Source: JAGVDM01 sp964642315 (GTDB lineage: Bacteria; Patescibacteriota; Gracilibacteria; Peribacterales; Peribacteraceae). Taken from it: 64,000 nucleotides of DNA. The translations under genes and the position numbers were made by a program. The notes beneath the pieces were generated by a model, which did not search any database, was not told where the DNA came from, and was given only the letters and a program-made list of their open reading frames with translations. Shown in pieces: positions 25,707 to 35,200 of this stretch. Positions within the stretch are counted from its first letter, which is position 1. Each line of letters starts with the position of its first letter. Location: NCBI GenBank assembly GCA_964642315.1, contig CAZXOG010000002.1:184422-248421 (forward strand). The letters are read 5' to 3'.

Positions 25707-27524
25707 TTAGTTCGCTCTGCCACCGCGCAGCCGTTCGATGCGCGCGATCACCTCGTCGAGCTTCTGGCCTGTTCCGCGGATTTCGCCCTTTCCGAGATCG
25801 ATGTGAGCTCGCACGGAGTTCTCTGTGGTTCCGGAGGTCAGCAGATCCCTTGCGCTGACATTGCGGTACTTCTCGTTCTTCAGGGCCATTGCGATTTCGC
25901 GCAGGTGGTGATCCTGCAGCTGTTCGCCTCTCTCGATCGCCTGAGCGACTTTGTCGAGTTCTGACCGGATGTTGTTGTCGTTGTTGCGGATGGCGGTGTC
26001 CGCAGCCGGGCTGCCGCCACCCACGGCCGCCGCCGCGTTGGGGCCCATGATGCGGCCGCGGTTGATGAGGAGGTTCGGGTTGACGATCGCCGCAGGCGTG
26101 TGCGGGCCGATTGCTTCGAGGACGGAGCTGCGCGGGCCCCGGCCCGTGTCGACCGGAAGGAACGGAAGTGCGAGCGGTGCCTTGAGGCCGAACTTGAACC
26201 AGTTCTCGCCGATACCCTTGAAGAATCCGCCGATCTGCTCGAAGGAGCTGTCGATCTTCATGGCGGCGAAGAACCCGGTCCACATGACGAAGATCGCCGT
26301 GAAGTTCCAGAGGAGCGACCACAGGTTGCGGATGCTCGGGAGCAGCATTCCCTGGTCCTGGCAGAGGAACGCGTACTTCGCCCCGGCGGGGCACGTGGCG
26401 CCGATAGACGAGGAAATCATGATGAAACCGATCGCGAGCGGTATCGCCACCGCAGCCGGCAGAAACGCCGCCGCGATGAATTTCTTGAAGATCAGGTTCA
26501 TCGTGTTAAATTCGCCCATTTTGTCACCCATGACGAAGCCGATGAACATGAACGGCATGAATGCCATGGTGAGCCAGAGGATCGGGAGACGAATGAAGAA
26601 CGCCACCGCCATTGCGAGGAGGGGGATCAGCGCGGCAAGCAGGTAGAAGAAGGAGAAGATGAACTGCACCATAAATCTTCCGAGCTCCTCAATGCTTGCC
26701 CACGAGCCGTCCGCAGGCCCCGGTTCCTTGGGGATCTTGCCGATGGAGATGATGCGGATGTGATTGACGTAGAGTCCGTGGAGCATTGCGAGTCCGGTAT
26801 TCGCATTCGGAGTGAGTTCGGCAAGACGAACACATACGAGTTTCCCGTATGCTTTGATATTCGGGTCCGCGTTGTTCACGGTACACGCCGCAGGGGGGTT
26901 ATCTGCCGCGTTTTGGCGCACGAGATTCGGAAACAGCCAGACTTTCTCGATGAATTTGCACGGCTCCTGCACGCCGTTTTCCTCCGTGGTGCACTGCACC
27001 TGGATTGTCCCAGGAATCTGGTAGATCGTCGCCGTGAGGACATTCGCGATATCCAGCATGACGCGCGGGAAGAACCACGAGAAGTTCACCAGGACGACGG
27101 CAAGAATGAACTTTCCGGTTTTCTCCTTGAGCATGTTCATGCCGCCATCGGGATTGATGACCGTGTACAGTGCGACGAATACCAGCATGAACGCGAAAAT
27201 GACATTCACGATGTTGCGGGAGATTTGCCAGATGGAAAGAAGCAGGTTTGTTCCGCCGGCGTTGGAGATGCCGAATGCCTCCTTGAGGAGTTCCGGGTCA
27301 ATGAGGGCAGAAACGAACTGGATGACGACGTAGATCAGGAAAATAGCGAAATCGAAGAACACCCCCATTTTCTTCAGGAAGTCCGTGAGGCTCACGTCGC
27401 CTCCTGGCGCGGCGATGCCCGCCGCGTGGGCAAGGCCGGTGCCGAGGATTCCTTCCGAAACGACGTACCAGCTGAGGAATGCCGTGCAAACTAGGCCAAG
27501 GAAGAGCTTTTTATTTGAGAACAT
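25707..27524 (-). CDS. VirB6/TrbL-like polytopic membrane protein
   Basis: 605 residues: a signal-like first segment (LFLGLVCTAFLSWYVVSEG), then about seven more membrane helices, including FAFMLVFVALYTVINPDGGM, VLVNFSWFFPRVMLDIANV, and a central cluster PLLAMAVAFFIRLPILWLTM. A soluble tail with basic, Asn-rich sequence follows. The aromatic NFSWFFPRV segment and overall layout resemble VirB6/TrbL-type channel proteins of type IV secretion and of the CPR-wide conserved relatives. No VirB4 or VirD4 ATPase is in the window, so conjugation is not shown. The promoter gives a leaderless mRNA. Confidence 0.75.
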   Translation of the reverse strand: MFSNKKLFLGLVCTAFLSWYVVSEGILGTGLAHAAGIAAPGGDVSLTDFLKKMGVFFDFAIFLIYVVIQFVSALIDPELLKEAFGISNAGGTNLLLSIWQISRNIVNVIFAFMLVFVALYTVINPDGGMNMLKEKTGKFILAVVLVNFSWFFPRVMLDIANVLTATIYQIPGTIQVQCTTEENGVQEPCKFIEKVWLFPNLVRQNAADNPPAACTVNNADPNIKAYGKLVCVRLAELTPNANTGLAMLHGLYVNHIRIISIGKIPKEPGPADGSWASIEELGRFMVQFIFSFFYLLAALIPLLAMAVAFFIRLPILWLTMAFMPFMFIGFVMGDKMGEFNTMNLIFKKFIAAAFLPAAVAIPLAIGFIMISSSIGATCPAGAKYAFLCQDQGMLLPSIRNLWSLLWNFTAIFVMWTGFFAAMKIDSSFEQIGGFFKGIGENWFKFGLKAPLALPFLPVDTGRGPRSSVLEAIGPHTPAAIVNPNLLINRGRIMGPNAAAAVGGGSPAADTAIRNNDNNIRSELDKVAQAIERGEQLQDHHLREIAMALKNEKYRNVSARDLLTSGTTENSVRAHIDLGKGEIRGTGQKLDEVIARIERLRGGRAN

Positions 27525-27532
27525 TTCTTCGT

Positions 27533-27561
27533 AGTATATCAGTTTTTGTGTCCTTGAACAA
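27533..27561 (-). promoter_or_regulatory. Promoter of the VirB6-like gene (leaderless)
   Basis: On the minus strand TTGTTC (27561-27556), 17-base spacer, TATACT (27538-27533). The -10 ends 8 bases before the ATG at 27524, so the mRNA has at most a few bases of leader. Confidence 0.75.
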
Positions 27562-27731
27562 CAGCAACAGAGAGCGACAGAGCGGATTTGTCAGTGCAAG
27601 GAATGTACTCGAGAACATAAATTGAGTTCATTAGTGAGTAGAATGTGTGTTCAATAATTGAGTATCCTACAAATCAATATAAGATTTTGTATCTTATACA
27701 AGCCAAAAATTATGAACAAAATAACTGTTCT

Positions 27732-27807
27732 CAGTACCGATCAATTTTCTTGCACTTTCCTTGGTACTGTGAGTACAGTTTGTGAACACGGCGGGAATTT
27801 CCCCGTG
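27732..27807 (+). promoter_or_regulatory. Promoter and palindromic operator candidates of the wHTH regulator
   Basis: TTGCAC (27750-27755), 18-base spacer, TACAGT (27774-27779). The palindrome GTACTGTGAGTAC (27764-27776) overlaps the spacer and -10 box. CAGTACC (27732-27738) also pairs with GGTACTG (27763-27769). A further inverted repeat, CACGG (27787-27791) with CCGTG (27803-27807), lies in the short leader just before ATG 27813. Autorepression by the encoded regulator is a reasonable inference. Confidence 0.6.
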
Positions 27808-27812
27808 ATCGT

Positions 27813-28400
27813 ATGTCTTCTTCTGTCCTTAAAGCACTCTTCAGTTCGCAGACGAGAGTGAAGTTGCTCTCCACATTCCTCCTGCATCCCGAGCAGGAAT
27901 ACTTCATTCGCGAGCTCACGCGGCTCCTTTCCGAACAGATTAACTCCATCCGCCGCGAGCTCGAGAATCTGCGTCGCATCGGCCTTGTGAAAGCGCGGCA
28001 CCGCAACCGTAAGAAGTACTACCGCGTGGATACGGAGTTCTTTCTCTTCACCGAGCTCAAGAGCATCTTCGCGAAGGAGGTGCAGGCTGACAGTCCGATT
28101 GTAGCCTCCTTGAAGAGGTTCTCTGGCGTGAGGCTCGTGGTCCTTGCCGGAAGTTTCGTTGGGACCGAGAGCAAGGTGGATCTCCTGGTCGTCGGCGATG
28201 TGAAGAAGGAGATGATCGAAGCGCTTCTCCTGCAGGAACCGAATCTGAAGAACGTGAAGTACTCTATTTTCTCCCAGGGGGATTTTCTGTATCGCCTGAG
28301 CCTGCGGGACCGCTTCATTACCGAGATTATCAACGATCCGCGTCACCTGATGGTCCTGAATACCATTCAGCAGGAGATGGCAGATGCGATGGCGAAGTGA
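27813..28400 (+). CDS. Winged-helix transcriptional regulator with nucleotidyltransferase-like domain
   Basis: 195 residues. The N-terminal 70 are an ArsR/MarR-like winged helix: LFSSQTRVKLLSTFLLHP, then EQEYFIRELTRLL and INSIRRELENLRRIGLV as the recognition region, and a wing KKYYRVD. The C-terminal part (VRLVVLAGSFVGTESKVDLLVVGDV) has the shape of a nucleotidyltransferase or MNT-like fold with GS and DLLVVGD motifs, though the second acidic residue needed for catalysis is not obvious. It is divergent from the VirB6-like gene across a 288-base, AT-rich, palindrome-bearing region and is likely its regulator. Confidence 0.82.
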   Translation: MSSSVLKALFSSQTRVKLLSTFLLHPEQEYFIRELTRLLSEQINSIRRELENLRRIGLVKARHRNRKKYYRVDTEFFLFTELKSIFAKEVQADSPIVASLKRFSGVRLVVLAGSFVGTESKVDLLVVGDVKKEMIEALLLQEPNLKNVKYSIFSQGDFLYRLSLRDRFITEIINDPRHLMVLNTIQQEMADAMAK

Positions 28401-28466
28401 GGAGTTTGCCGGTTTCTCCGTATTTCGCTTTACTCATAGGGAGGGCACCGCTACCCTACGTCGGCA

Positions 28467-28892
28467 ATGACGTCTGTGCTTCGCGAACAGGCGGCCCACT
28501 TCGTCAAGAACCGACCGGAAATCCGGCCGGGGTTCACCGTTCGCGTGCACGAGCGCATTCAGGAGGGGGAGAAGGATCGTATCCAGATCTTCGAGGGCTT
28601 GGTTATCGCCGTGCACGCGGGGCACACACAGACGGATTCCACATTCACGGTCCGCCGCGTCGTTTCGGGTATAGGCGTCGAGAAGGTGTTCGTGCTGCAC
28701 TCTCCGAATGTCGAGAAGATCGAGGTGAAGAAAGTCGCGAAGGTCCGCCGCGCAAAGCTCGTCTTCCTGCGCGGCCGCGCAGGGAAGTCCGCGCGCCTGA
28801 GCGAACGTTTCACCACGGCGGAAGAATTCGCCTCCGCTGTTGCCGCTCCGGCACAGGAGGCCGAAAAGCCGGCGGAGGAAAGCAAGGAGTAA
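28467..28892 (+). CDS. rplS: Ribosomal protein L19
   Basis: Large-subunit protein at the 30S-50S interface. The 141-residue product has the L19 core FTVRVHERIQEGEKDRIQIF-EG, GHTQTDSTFTVRRV, GVEKVFVLHSP and KVAKVRRAKLVFLRGRAGKSARL, plus a ~25-residue Ala/Glu-rich tail not found in the basic L19. A TACCCT box (28452-28457) ends 9 bases before the ATG. It stands alone, not in the rpsP-rimM-trmD-rplS operon of other bacteria. Confidence 0.96.
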   Translation: MTSVLREQAAHFVKNRPEIRPGFTVRVHERIQEGEKDRIQIFEGLVIAVHAGHTQTDSTFTVRRVVSGIGVEKVFVLHSPNVEKIEVKKVAKVRRAKLVFLRGRAGKSARLSERFTTAEEFASAVAAPAQEAEKPAEESKE

Positions 28893-28918
28893 CGGAGGTT
28901 CCGGTATAGTGTCTGTCG

Positions 28919-29869
28919 ATGAAGCGATTCCTCCTCATCGGCAATTACGGCGTGGGGAACCTTGGTGATGAGGCTCTAAAGGAGTATTTCCTCACGCGGT
29001 ATCCGGAAGTCTCGTGGACGATTGTTTCCGCGCATCCTCAGTTGCTCCGCGAAGTGCCGCGTTTACCCTGCGGATTCCGTTCCCTCTTCACTCCGTGGTG
29101 GAGGACACTCCTCGCTTTCGCGAAGAGTGAAGGCATAGTATTTGGAGGGGGGAGCCTTTTCACCGACAGCGAATCATCGTTTGCCTGTTTCCTGTGGTGG
29201 GAGCATGTATTCCTGGCGCGTGTTTTCCGGAAGCCAGTTGCGTTTGCGTTCCAGGGGATCGGACCACTCAGAACGCCAGTCGGGCGATGGTTCACGCGCG
29301 CTGCGTTCCGGTCGGGAGCCTTCCTTTCCGTTCGCGACACTGCAGCGGAAAACCTAGCCGGATCCTTTGGTTTGAGTACGAAAGTAGTTCTATCTTTTGA
29401 TCCTGTTTTTTCTCTTTTTGGTGAGCAGAATTGCCATGAAGGAACAAAAAAATTGTTCGTAGTAATACCACGGGCTAATTCATCTGAGAAGTTCTCGCAG
29501 AGAGCGCGCGAGATTGCCGATGCCCGCCGTGCCGATGCTGCCCTGATCCTTTCTCTCGCTCCGGGGCATCCTGAGGAGAAGCGGTTCTGTGCATCTCTGC
29601 GTTCTTCCCTCCGCATTCCTGCGGAAATCCGTCCGGTGGTCACTCTCGCAGATTTGCAGGCCGGCGTCTGCGATGCATCGTTCGTCCTTGCACAGCGCTA
29701 CCATGGGGCGCTCGCTGCACTTGCGTGCAGGAAGGAAGTCGAAGTCTTACCGCAAGCTCCTCGCGATAAACTCGCAGAGCTCGTTCGGGAATGTGCCGAT
29801 CGCGCGGATTGCCTCAAGCGTGTGCAGGATGGCGAGGAGGCGCTCCGAACATGGATGCGGGGCGTGTAG
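28919..29869 (+). CDS. csaB: Polysaccharide pyruvyl transferase, CsaB-like
   Basis: CsaB-type enzymes add pyruvate ketals to secondary cell-wall polymers, which SLH-domain proteins bind. The 316-residue protein has GNYGVGNLGDEALKEYFL, IVFGGGSLFTD, FQGIGPLRT, FLSVRDTAAENL and the C-terminal FVLAQRYHGALAALAC, all features of the family. TATAGT (28905-28910) ends 8 bases before the ATG. The SLH-domain protein at 45258-46559 in this window is a natural partner: its SLH repeats would need a pyruvylated polymer. Confidence 0.88.
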   Translation: MKRFLLIGNYGVGNLGDEALKEYFLTRYPEVSWTIVSAHPQLLREVPRLPCGFRSLFTPWWRTLLAFAKSEGIVFGGGSLFTDSESSFACFLWWEHVFLARVFRKPVAFAFQGIGPLRTPVGRWFTRAAFRSGAFLSVRDTAAENLAGSFGLSTKVVLSFDPVFSLFGEQNCHEGTKKLFVVIPRANSSEKFSQRAREIADARRADAALILSLAPGHPEEKRFCASLRSSLRIPAEIRPVVTLADLQAGVCDASFVLAQRYHGALAALACRKEVEVLPQAPRDKLAELVRECADRADCLKRVQDGEEALRTWMRGV

Positions 29870-29907
29870 CCTCTCTGCGGTTTCTGAGCCGGCGCAGGAT
29901 CTCTCTC

Positions 29908-29936
29908 TTTCAGAAATTATGATTCTGTGCTAGAAT
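29908..29936 (+). promoter_or_regulatory. Promoter of the four-gene cluster (leaderless)
   Basis: TTTCAG (29908-29913), 17-base spacer, TAGAAT (29931-29936), 10 bases before ATG 29947. Confidence 0.6.
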
Positions 29937-29946
29937 TCTTTGATCT

Positions 29947-31155
29947 ATGGCAAAAATCCAAACACACGAACAGGTTCCGGAGCAGCCGGGGGAACGGCCG
30001 GGTGAGGATATGCGGGGGAATACCGGCGCTCTGCTCGATCGTCTTGCCGAGTCCATTGATGATGATTCAGGCGGAGAAAGCCCCACTCCTTCTCCCGCAG
30101 ACTCTCCTCCCTCCGTCGATACGGGTGGTGAAACGCGTATTCCCTACGCAGAGCACCAGCGACGGGTAGCGGTGGAAAGCGCCGCCTCCTCCGTTTCTGA
30201 TCGGGGTGCAGCGGGATCTACAGGCGGAGAAGGCGAACGGGGAGTTGCAGGAGAGAAAAGTTCGGAACAACGGTCGAAGGCAGGGGAAAAGGGGAAACAA
30301 CAGACGCTTCTTGAACGCATAAAGGGCATGCCGCACGGCGCGGTGCTCGCGATTGCCGGCGTGACCGCTGCCGCATGGTTCTTCAGCCAGCCGAAGGAGG
30401 ATGATTCCTGGCTCACATCGTCCCTGCGGACACTTGTCCGCTACTCGGGGCTTGGCATCCTCGGCGCGTGGGCCTGGCAGAAATTCGGCGGAGAGCTGAT
30501 GGCTGCAGAGCGGCGGGGTCCGGCTGACGCGAAGAAGGCCGCGAAGAAGCCCGGCACATCTCCGTACGAGAATGCACCGGGAAAACCGGCCGGCGGCGAT
30601 GCCGCACCTGCGGCACCTGCGCCCGACGAACGTAGAGTGCCGGCTCCGGAAGTTCAGGCTTCGGAGCCGAAGCTCCAGAGCACGCCTGAGGGGCTCTATC
30701 TCTGGACGGATCCTGAGCACTCGTACAAGGTTGAGGTCTTCGGGCTGGATGGCAAGGAGGAAGCGGCGAAGCTCGTCGGCTTCGCGGAGGAGGGGGATAT
30801 GTACAGGGTGACGGCGCGCAAGGCATTCGATATTCCCGGCGCGGAGGGCAAGGCTTCGGAGCAGAAGGAATTCGATCTCTCGGCGGCGGTGCCAAGGAGC
30901 GAACTCGCGCGCATTGCTGAGGATTTGCGCAAGGGCGGCGATTCCGCCACGGTTCCGGTTGAGCTGGAGATCGACACGCAGCGTCTCCCGGATATCGAAA
31001 TCGTCACGGGCGAGGGCGATCCTCCCGTGAAGCTCCGGGAACATGCACAGAGCTGGCTCGATGGCACGCTCGTCAGCTTCTGGCCGGGGTACAGGAAGGT
31101 GAATGATACGACGTTCCGCCTGCAGTACGGCCTCTTTTTCCGCAAGGCGGAGTAA
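29947..31155 (+). CDS. Unknown membrane-associated protein (402 aa), first gene of the large-protein cluster
   Basis: No family recognised. Residues 1-120 are hydrophilic and disordered in character (Gly, Ser, Glu, Pro). Two short hydrophobic segments follow at about 133-147 (AVLAIAGVTAAAWFF) and 163-180 (GLGILGAWAWQKFG), then an Ala/Pro linker and a globular C-terminal domain of about 180 residues (LYLWTDPEHSYKVEVFGLDG to FRLQYGLFFRKAE). Its own promoter makes a leaderless mRNA. It heads four genes in the same direction that end with a 2219-residue protein. Confidence 0.82.
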   Translation: MAKIQTHEQVPEQPGERPGEDMRGNTGALLDRLAESIDDDSGGESPTPSPADSPPSVDTGGETRIPYAEHQRRVAVESAASSVSDRGAAGSTGGEGERGVAGEKSSEQRSKAGEKGKQQTLLERIKGMPHGAVLAIAGVTAAAWFFSQPKEDDSWLTSSLRTLVRYSGLGILGAWAWQKFGGELMAAERRGPADAKKAAKKPGTSPYENAPGKPAGGDAAPAAPAPDERRVPAPEVQASEPKLQSTPEGLYLWTDPEHSYKVEVFGLDGKEEAAKLVGFAEEGDMYRVTARKAFDIPGAEGKASEQKEFDLSAAVPRSELARIAEDLRKGGDSATVPVELEIDTQRLPDIEIVTGEGDPPVKLREHAQSWLDGTLVSFWPGYRKVNDTTFRLQYGLFFRKAE

Positions 31156-31162
31156 TGCGGAA

Positions 31163-31191
31163 TTGCGTTCCCTGTTTCCCTTCACTACAGT
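31163..31191 (+). promoter_or_regulatory. Promoter of the 31198 gene (leaderless)
   Basis: TTGCGT (31163-31168), 17-base spacer, TACAGT (31186-31191). The predicted +1 is the A of ATG 31198. Confidence 0.65.
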
Positions 31192-31197
31192 CGACCC

Positions 31198-31626
31198 ATG
31201 CATACCACCCTCTACCTCACCGGTGACGAACGGAAACTCTTCGAGGCACTCCCGGCAAAAATCAAGGAGGGGTGGACGGTTGTGGAAGAGGCACTCCGCT
31301 ACGAAGACACGCCGGCGAAAAGGACAACGCGTCTGCACCTCACGAAGCTCGACGACCCCTTCCTGAAGTCATTTGTAGAGGAGGCGCTCCAGTTGCGCAC
31401 GCCGGAAGCGCTGGGGAAGAAGATCCTCGATACCGATCTCTCCGGAGTCTCCGAAGGGGACTTGGCGGAACTGTTCTTCGCCATGGGGCCGGAACCGCTC
31501 TGCACCATCATCCCGCAACTGCTTGGCAGCGTGCGGAGTGACAGCGACATCGAAGATCTCGTTGCGCTGACGACCATCCGTCACTCGCTCCTTGCCGCCA
31601 TGCAATCCCGTTCCCCCTCCGCATGA
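31198..31626 (+). CDS. Small soluble protein (142 aa), unknown
   Basis: No family recognised. Acidic and helical, with MHTTLYLTGDERKLFEALP, a conserved-looking KIKEGWTVVEEAL and a C-terminal helix bundle (DIEDLVALTTIRHSLLAAMQ). No signal peptide or membrane segment. The second gene of the large-protein cluster; its last 4 bases overlap the next start (ATGA), so the two are translated together. A chaperone or adaptor for its neighbours would fit, but nothing in the sequence shows it. Confidence 0.8.
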   Translation: MHTTLYLTGDERKLFEALPAKIKEGWTVVEEALRYEDTPAKRTTRLHLTKLDDPFLKSFVEEALQLRTPEALGKKILDTDLSGVSEGDLAELFFAMGPEPLCTIIPQLLGSVRSDSDIEDLVALTTIRHSLLAAMQSRSPSA

Positions 31627-32228
31627 GTACACAAGAATCGCTGCCGACCACGCCGGATGCCCCGATGGGCGATCGTTCCATCGAGGTTGCGCCGCAGTTT
31701 TTCCCGACACCTGAGCGCGTGTCGCAGTTCCTGGAGATGGAGACGGAGAAGGTTTCCGCGGAACTCAAGAGCGTCGAAGGGCGTGATAGGCTTTTCCAAG
31801 CCCTGTTGGAGCATGAGGAGTACCTCCGCCAACTCGATCCCAGTTTTAATCCGGAGAAACTGCGTACACAGCTTGATCTGGTTGGCGAATCTCTGACGCA
31901 GAAGAAGGCATTCCTCGACGATGTGAATGGCGAGAATGTTTCCAGCGCCAAAGAGAAGAAGGAGCGGAAAGGATTCTTCGGTCGCATGTGGGAGCGAGTG
32001 AAGAATTTCGGCAGGAATCATCCTGTGATTACTACGTTGCTCGCGATTGCCCTTGTGGTCGGTGGCATTGCTCTCGTGCACAAGATCGCTAGCGCGATCG
32101 AGCTTGCCCAGACCGGTCTCGGTGCAGATGTCGTGAAGGATTTCCTCGAGGGAACGGATGCCGTGAACAGGCCCATTGGTCCCATGCCGGATTTCAGCCC
32201 CTACCGGGGCATGCCGAAGGGGCTGTAA
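31623..32228 (+). CDS. Single-pass membrane protein (201 aa), unknown
   Basis: An N-terminal soluble helical region (about 115 residues, with FFPTPERVSQFLEMETEKVS), a basic patch (KEKKERKGFFGRMWERVK), one membrane helix at about residues 137-155 (PVITTLLAIALVVGGIALVH), and a short Pro-rich C-terminal end (GPMPDFSPYRGMPKGL) on the far side. Topology predicted as N-terminus inside. Overlaps the 31198 gene by 4 bases; followed by the 2219-residue gene after 33 bases. Confidence 0.8.
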   Translation: MSTQESLPTTPDAPMGDRSIEVAPQFFPTPERVSQFLEMETEKVSAELKSVEGRDRLFQALLEHEEYLRQLDPSFNPEKLRTQLDLVGESLTQKKAFLDDVNGENVSSAKEKKERKGFFGRMWERVKNFGRNHPVITTLLAIALVVGGIALVHKIASAIELAQTGLGADVVKDFLEGTDAVNRPIGPMPDFSPYRGMPKGL

Positions 32229-32261
32229 TGGGGATTCCTTCGCACACTTACACTCATACCA

Positions 32262-35200
32262 ATGTCGGAACAGCCAGAATCACTCTCTCGGCTTGCCAAA
32301 CAGGTTCGCGAAGCAAGCGGCGTGCAGGATGAGACGCTCATGGAGCAGATGCAGCAGCGGTCGGATTCCGGCAAAGAAGCGCATCTTGATGAGGCTGAAC
32401 TCAATCGGCGCATCGCGAGCATTGAGCAGGGTATGGGGCAGTTGCGGTACCGCAGTGACATGGAGCGTACGCTCTACCTCATGCTCCTCGAGCGCATGCG
32501 TCTTCGCGCGGAGGTGCGTGGAGGTGGAAAGGTGAATCCGGAGGACCCGCAATTCAAAAAAGACGCGGAAGTTCTGCAGGATCTGGAAAGGCGGATCGCG
32601 TACTGGCAGTACGAAGAGGCAGCTCTCGACGAGATTCTTGATGCTGTTGAGGAGTACGAGGCATACCGCGCGAAATACCGTCTTGATCGTCCGGAGACTG
32701 AAGGCGGCGTGCCCCGTGATGCGGCATTGGAGACACAAGTTGCTGCACAACTGCAATCCATCAACCGCTTGCTCCCGCGAATCAATCTGGTTCGGATGCT
32801 TTCGTTCTACGAATGGAAGGCCGAGCGTGATCCGACCGATGCAGATGCCCGGGAACAGGCGAAAACCCTCCGTGCCAAACTCCCCGAGGACGAAAGGACA
32901 ATGGATGTCCGGGAGCTCTCCTCCAAACTCAAACTTGAACTCCGCATCATTCTCGGGACTCCGGCGGAACTAGAAGAGGCGGGCAACTGGTTCCAGCAGC
33001 TCGTGCGCGGCGCCAAGGAGAAGGTGCAGCCCAAGGTTCCTGTTCCGAAGCCGCTGGAACTCTACAGGGATGCCATCTGGCGGCATTTCGAAAGCATCCT
33101 TGCTCGTCGCAAAGCACTCGTGGGGAACGCTGCTGCTGGCAAGGAAAAGGATGCTCTTCAGCAGGAGCACATGGATCTCCTCGGCGATGCGTGCTCGTTC
33201 AACATGCGGTGCGTGCGCCGCCGTGTGAATGTTGTTGCTCTCCTTGCCGCCGAGGGGCACTTCGGGCTACCCGTGGAGGAAGGGACAGGTGATACATCCC
33301 CGTTCCGTACGGGTCCGCTTGAGGAAAAGGACCGCAATGCCCTTGCTGTCGAGAGGCAGGGGAATGTGGAGGCTCTCGAGCGGTACGTCGAAAACTTTCG
33401 GGAAGTGGTTCTTCGTGAGCGGCAATCCGTCGAAATTCCCTTCGTGGGGGAAGTACACATCGACCCGAAGCTCATTCTTGAAGATTTGCATACGACGCAT
33501 GTCATTCCTTTCAAGCTTGCTCTCTACGAGAAGGATGCCGAATGGGCCACAATGCCGTGGGGCGCAGTGGACTGGCTGCATGAGACAGTGACATTTGGCT
33601 TGGTGGATTCGAACCTCCGCGAATGGAGAAAGCGCGCGGTGCTCCAGCCGATTCTCGAGCGGCTTGGTTTGCCGGCGAATTACCTGGATCTCCCGCCAGA
33701 AGAGCAGAAGAAAGCCATGATATCACCTGCCGTTCAGGAGCGGATTCGCAGCGTGAAGACCATCATCGATACGTTCAAGCTCGAACGCGGCAAGCAGCTC
33801 GATGCGCTCCTTACCGATGTGCAGTTGCTCAAACAGCTCGCAGCGCAGAATCCAAAGCCCACGAATGAACCCGTGGTGTACACAGACATGCCGGATATCG
33901 CATCACTCAAGACTGACGAAGAGCGTGCAGGAGCGATGCAATTCCTCATCCGCCGCATCAAAGAGGAGCACTTGCCCGCATTGGATCGCGGCCAACGTGA
34001 CTACATGAAGAAGATCGGCGAAAACATTGGCTTACATGTTGATGTCGCCGATGCGGACAGCCAGCTTGGGAATGCATGGATGCGGGAATGGGCTATTGGC
34101 GGCGGAACGTTCGTTGTGGAGGTACTCGTTCTCATTAAAATCGTGGAAAAAACTCTTTGGCGTGCGGTGAAGGCTCCCGTGAAGTACGCGTGGAGAGGTG
34201 GTGTGCGGGTGGTGCGGCGGAATCTCGCTTCCCCGAAGCAGCGTATTGCCAACCGTCTCAACCGCCATCCCGGCATGAAATCCGTGGAGTTTGCGGATGA
34301 CGCTGCGCGGGCGAAGAGTGCAGTTGAGGGGCTGCAGGAGGCGAAGCTCTTTGCCGCCGGCAGAGATGCCACGCAGATCGCGAAGATCGAAGAGGCAATT
34401 GCCGCGGCGCACCGCGTGCCCGCAAGCGGGCCGGGCGGCACTTGGACGCGCGCCGACATCGTGAAGAAGTGGAACATCCTCAAGGAGGCGAATCTCCAGC
34501 CGTCCGAAATCAAGTACCTCCTGCGCAACGGCTGGTGCGGCAGGGGCGCCGAAGAGGTTGCGGAACTCCTGGCGCGCAACGGCTTCCGGCTTCCGCGCTC
34601 GCTCGGCGCGGCGGGCGAGATCGTGGAAGATGCGGCCCAGTGGCGCGCGTTCGCGCGGTCCGGTTCCCTCGAAGGGCGCCTCGCCGCACGCAGCAGCCTG
34701 GAAGGCTTCGAAATCGGCGGCCGCATCGTCGGCGGCATCGCGCTCGGCTGGCAGGCGTACATCGCGTTCGAGCGGTGGAAGACTGCGGTGGAGACCGGCG
34801 ACGTTGTTGCGGAGAAGAAGGCGTACCTGCGCGACGTGCTCATGGGGAATTCCGAGAAGGGTCTGCCCGGCCTCGGGTTCACGGAAGGCGGGAAGGAGAA
34901 CGAGTACGTCCACAAGGAATCCGGAATACGCATCAGCCTCAAGTCGCTCGATGCCCATCTGGATGCGGAGACGTACGCGCGCTACGCGGAGGCGATCAAT
35001 GCATCCGCGGGCGTGGCGATCCTCGGCGTTTCCCTGCTTGCGGGCGGGCATGTTGGCCTTGTGATCGGCATCGCCGGCATGGTGGTGGAAATGACCGTGG
35101 ACGCGACAATCGGGGAGTGGGAGACGGCCAAGCGCAAGGAATTCCTGCGCGATGCGCCGCCGTGGCTCCTCACGGCGATCTCCATCGCCGGCACGCTCAA

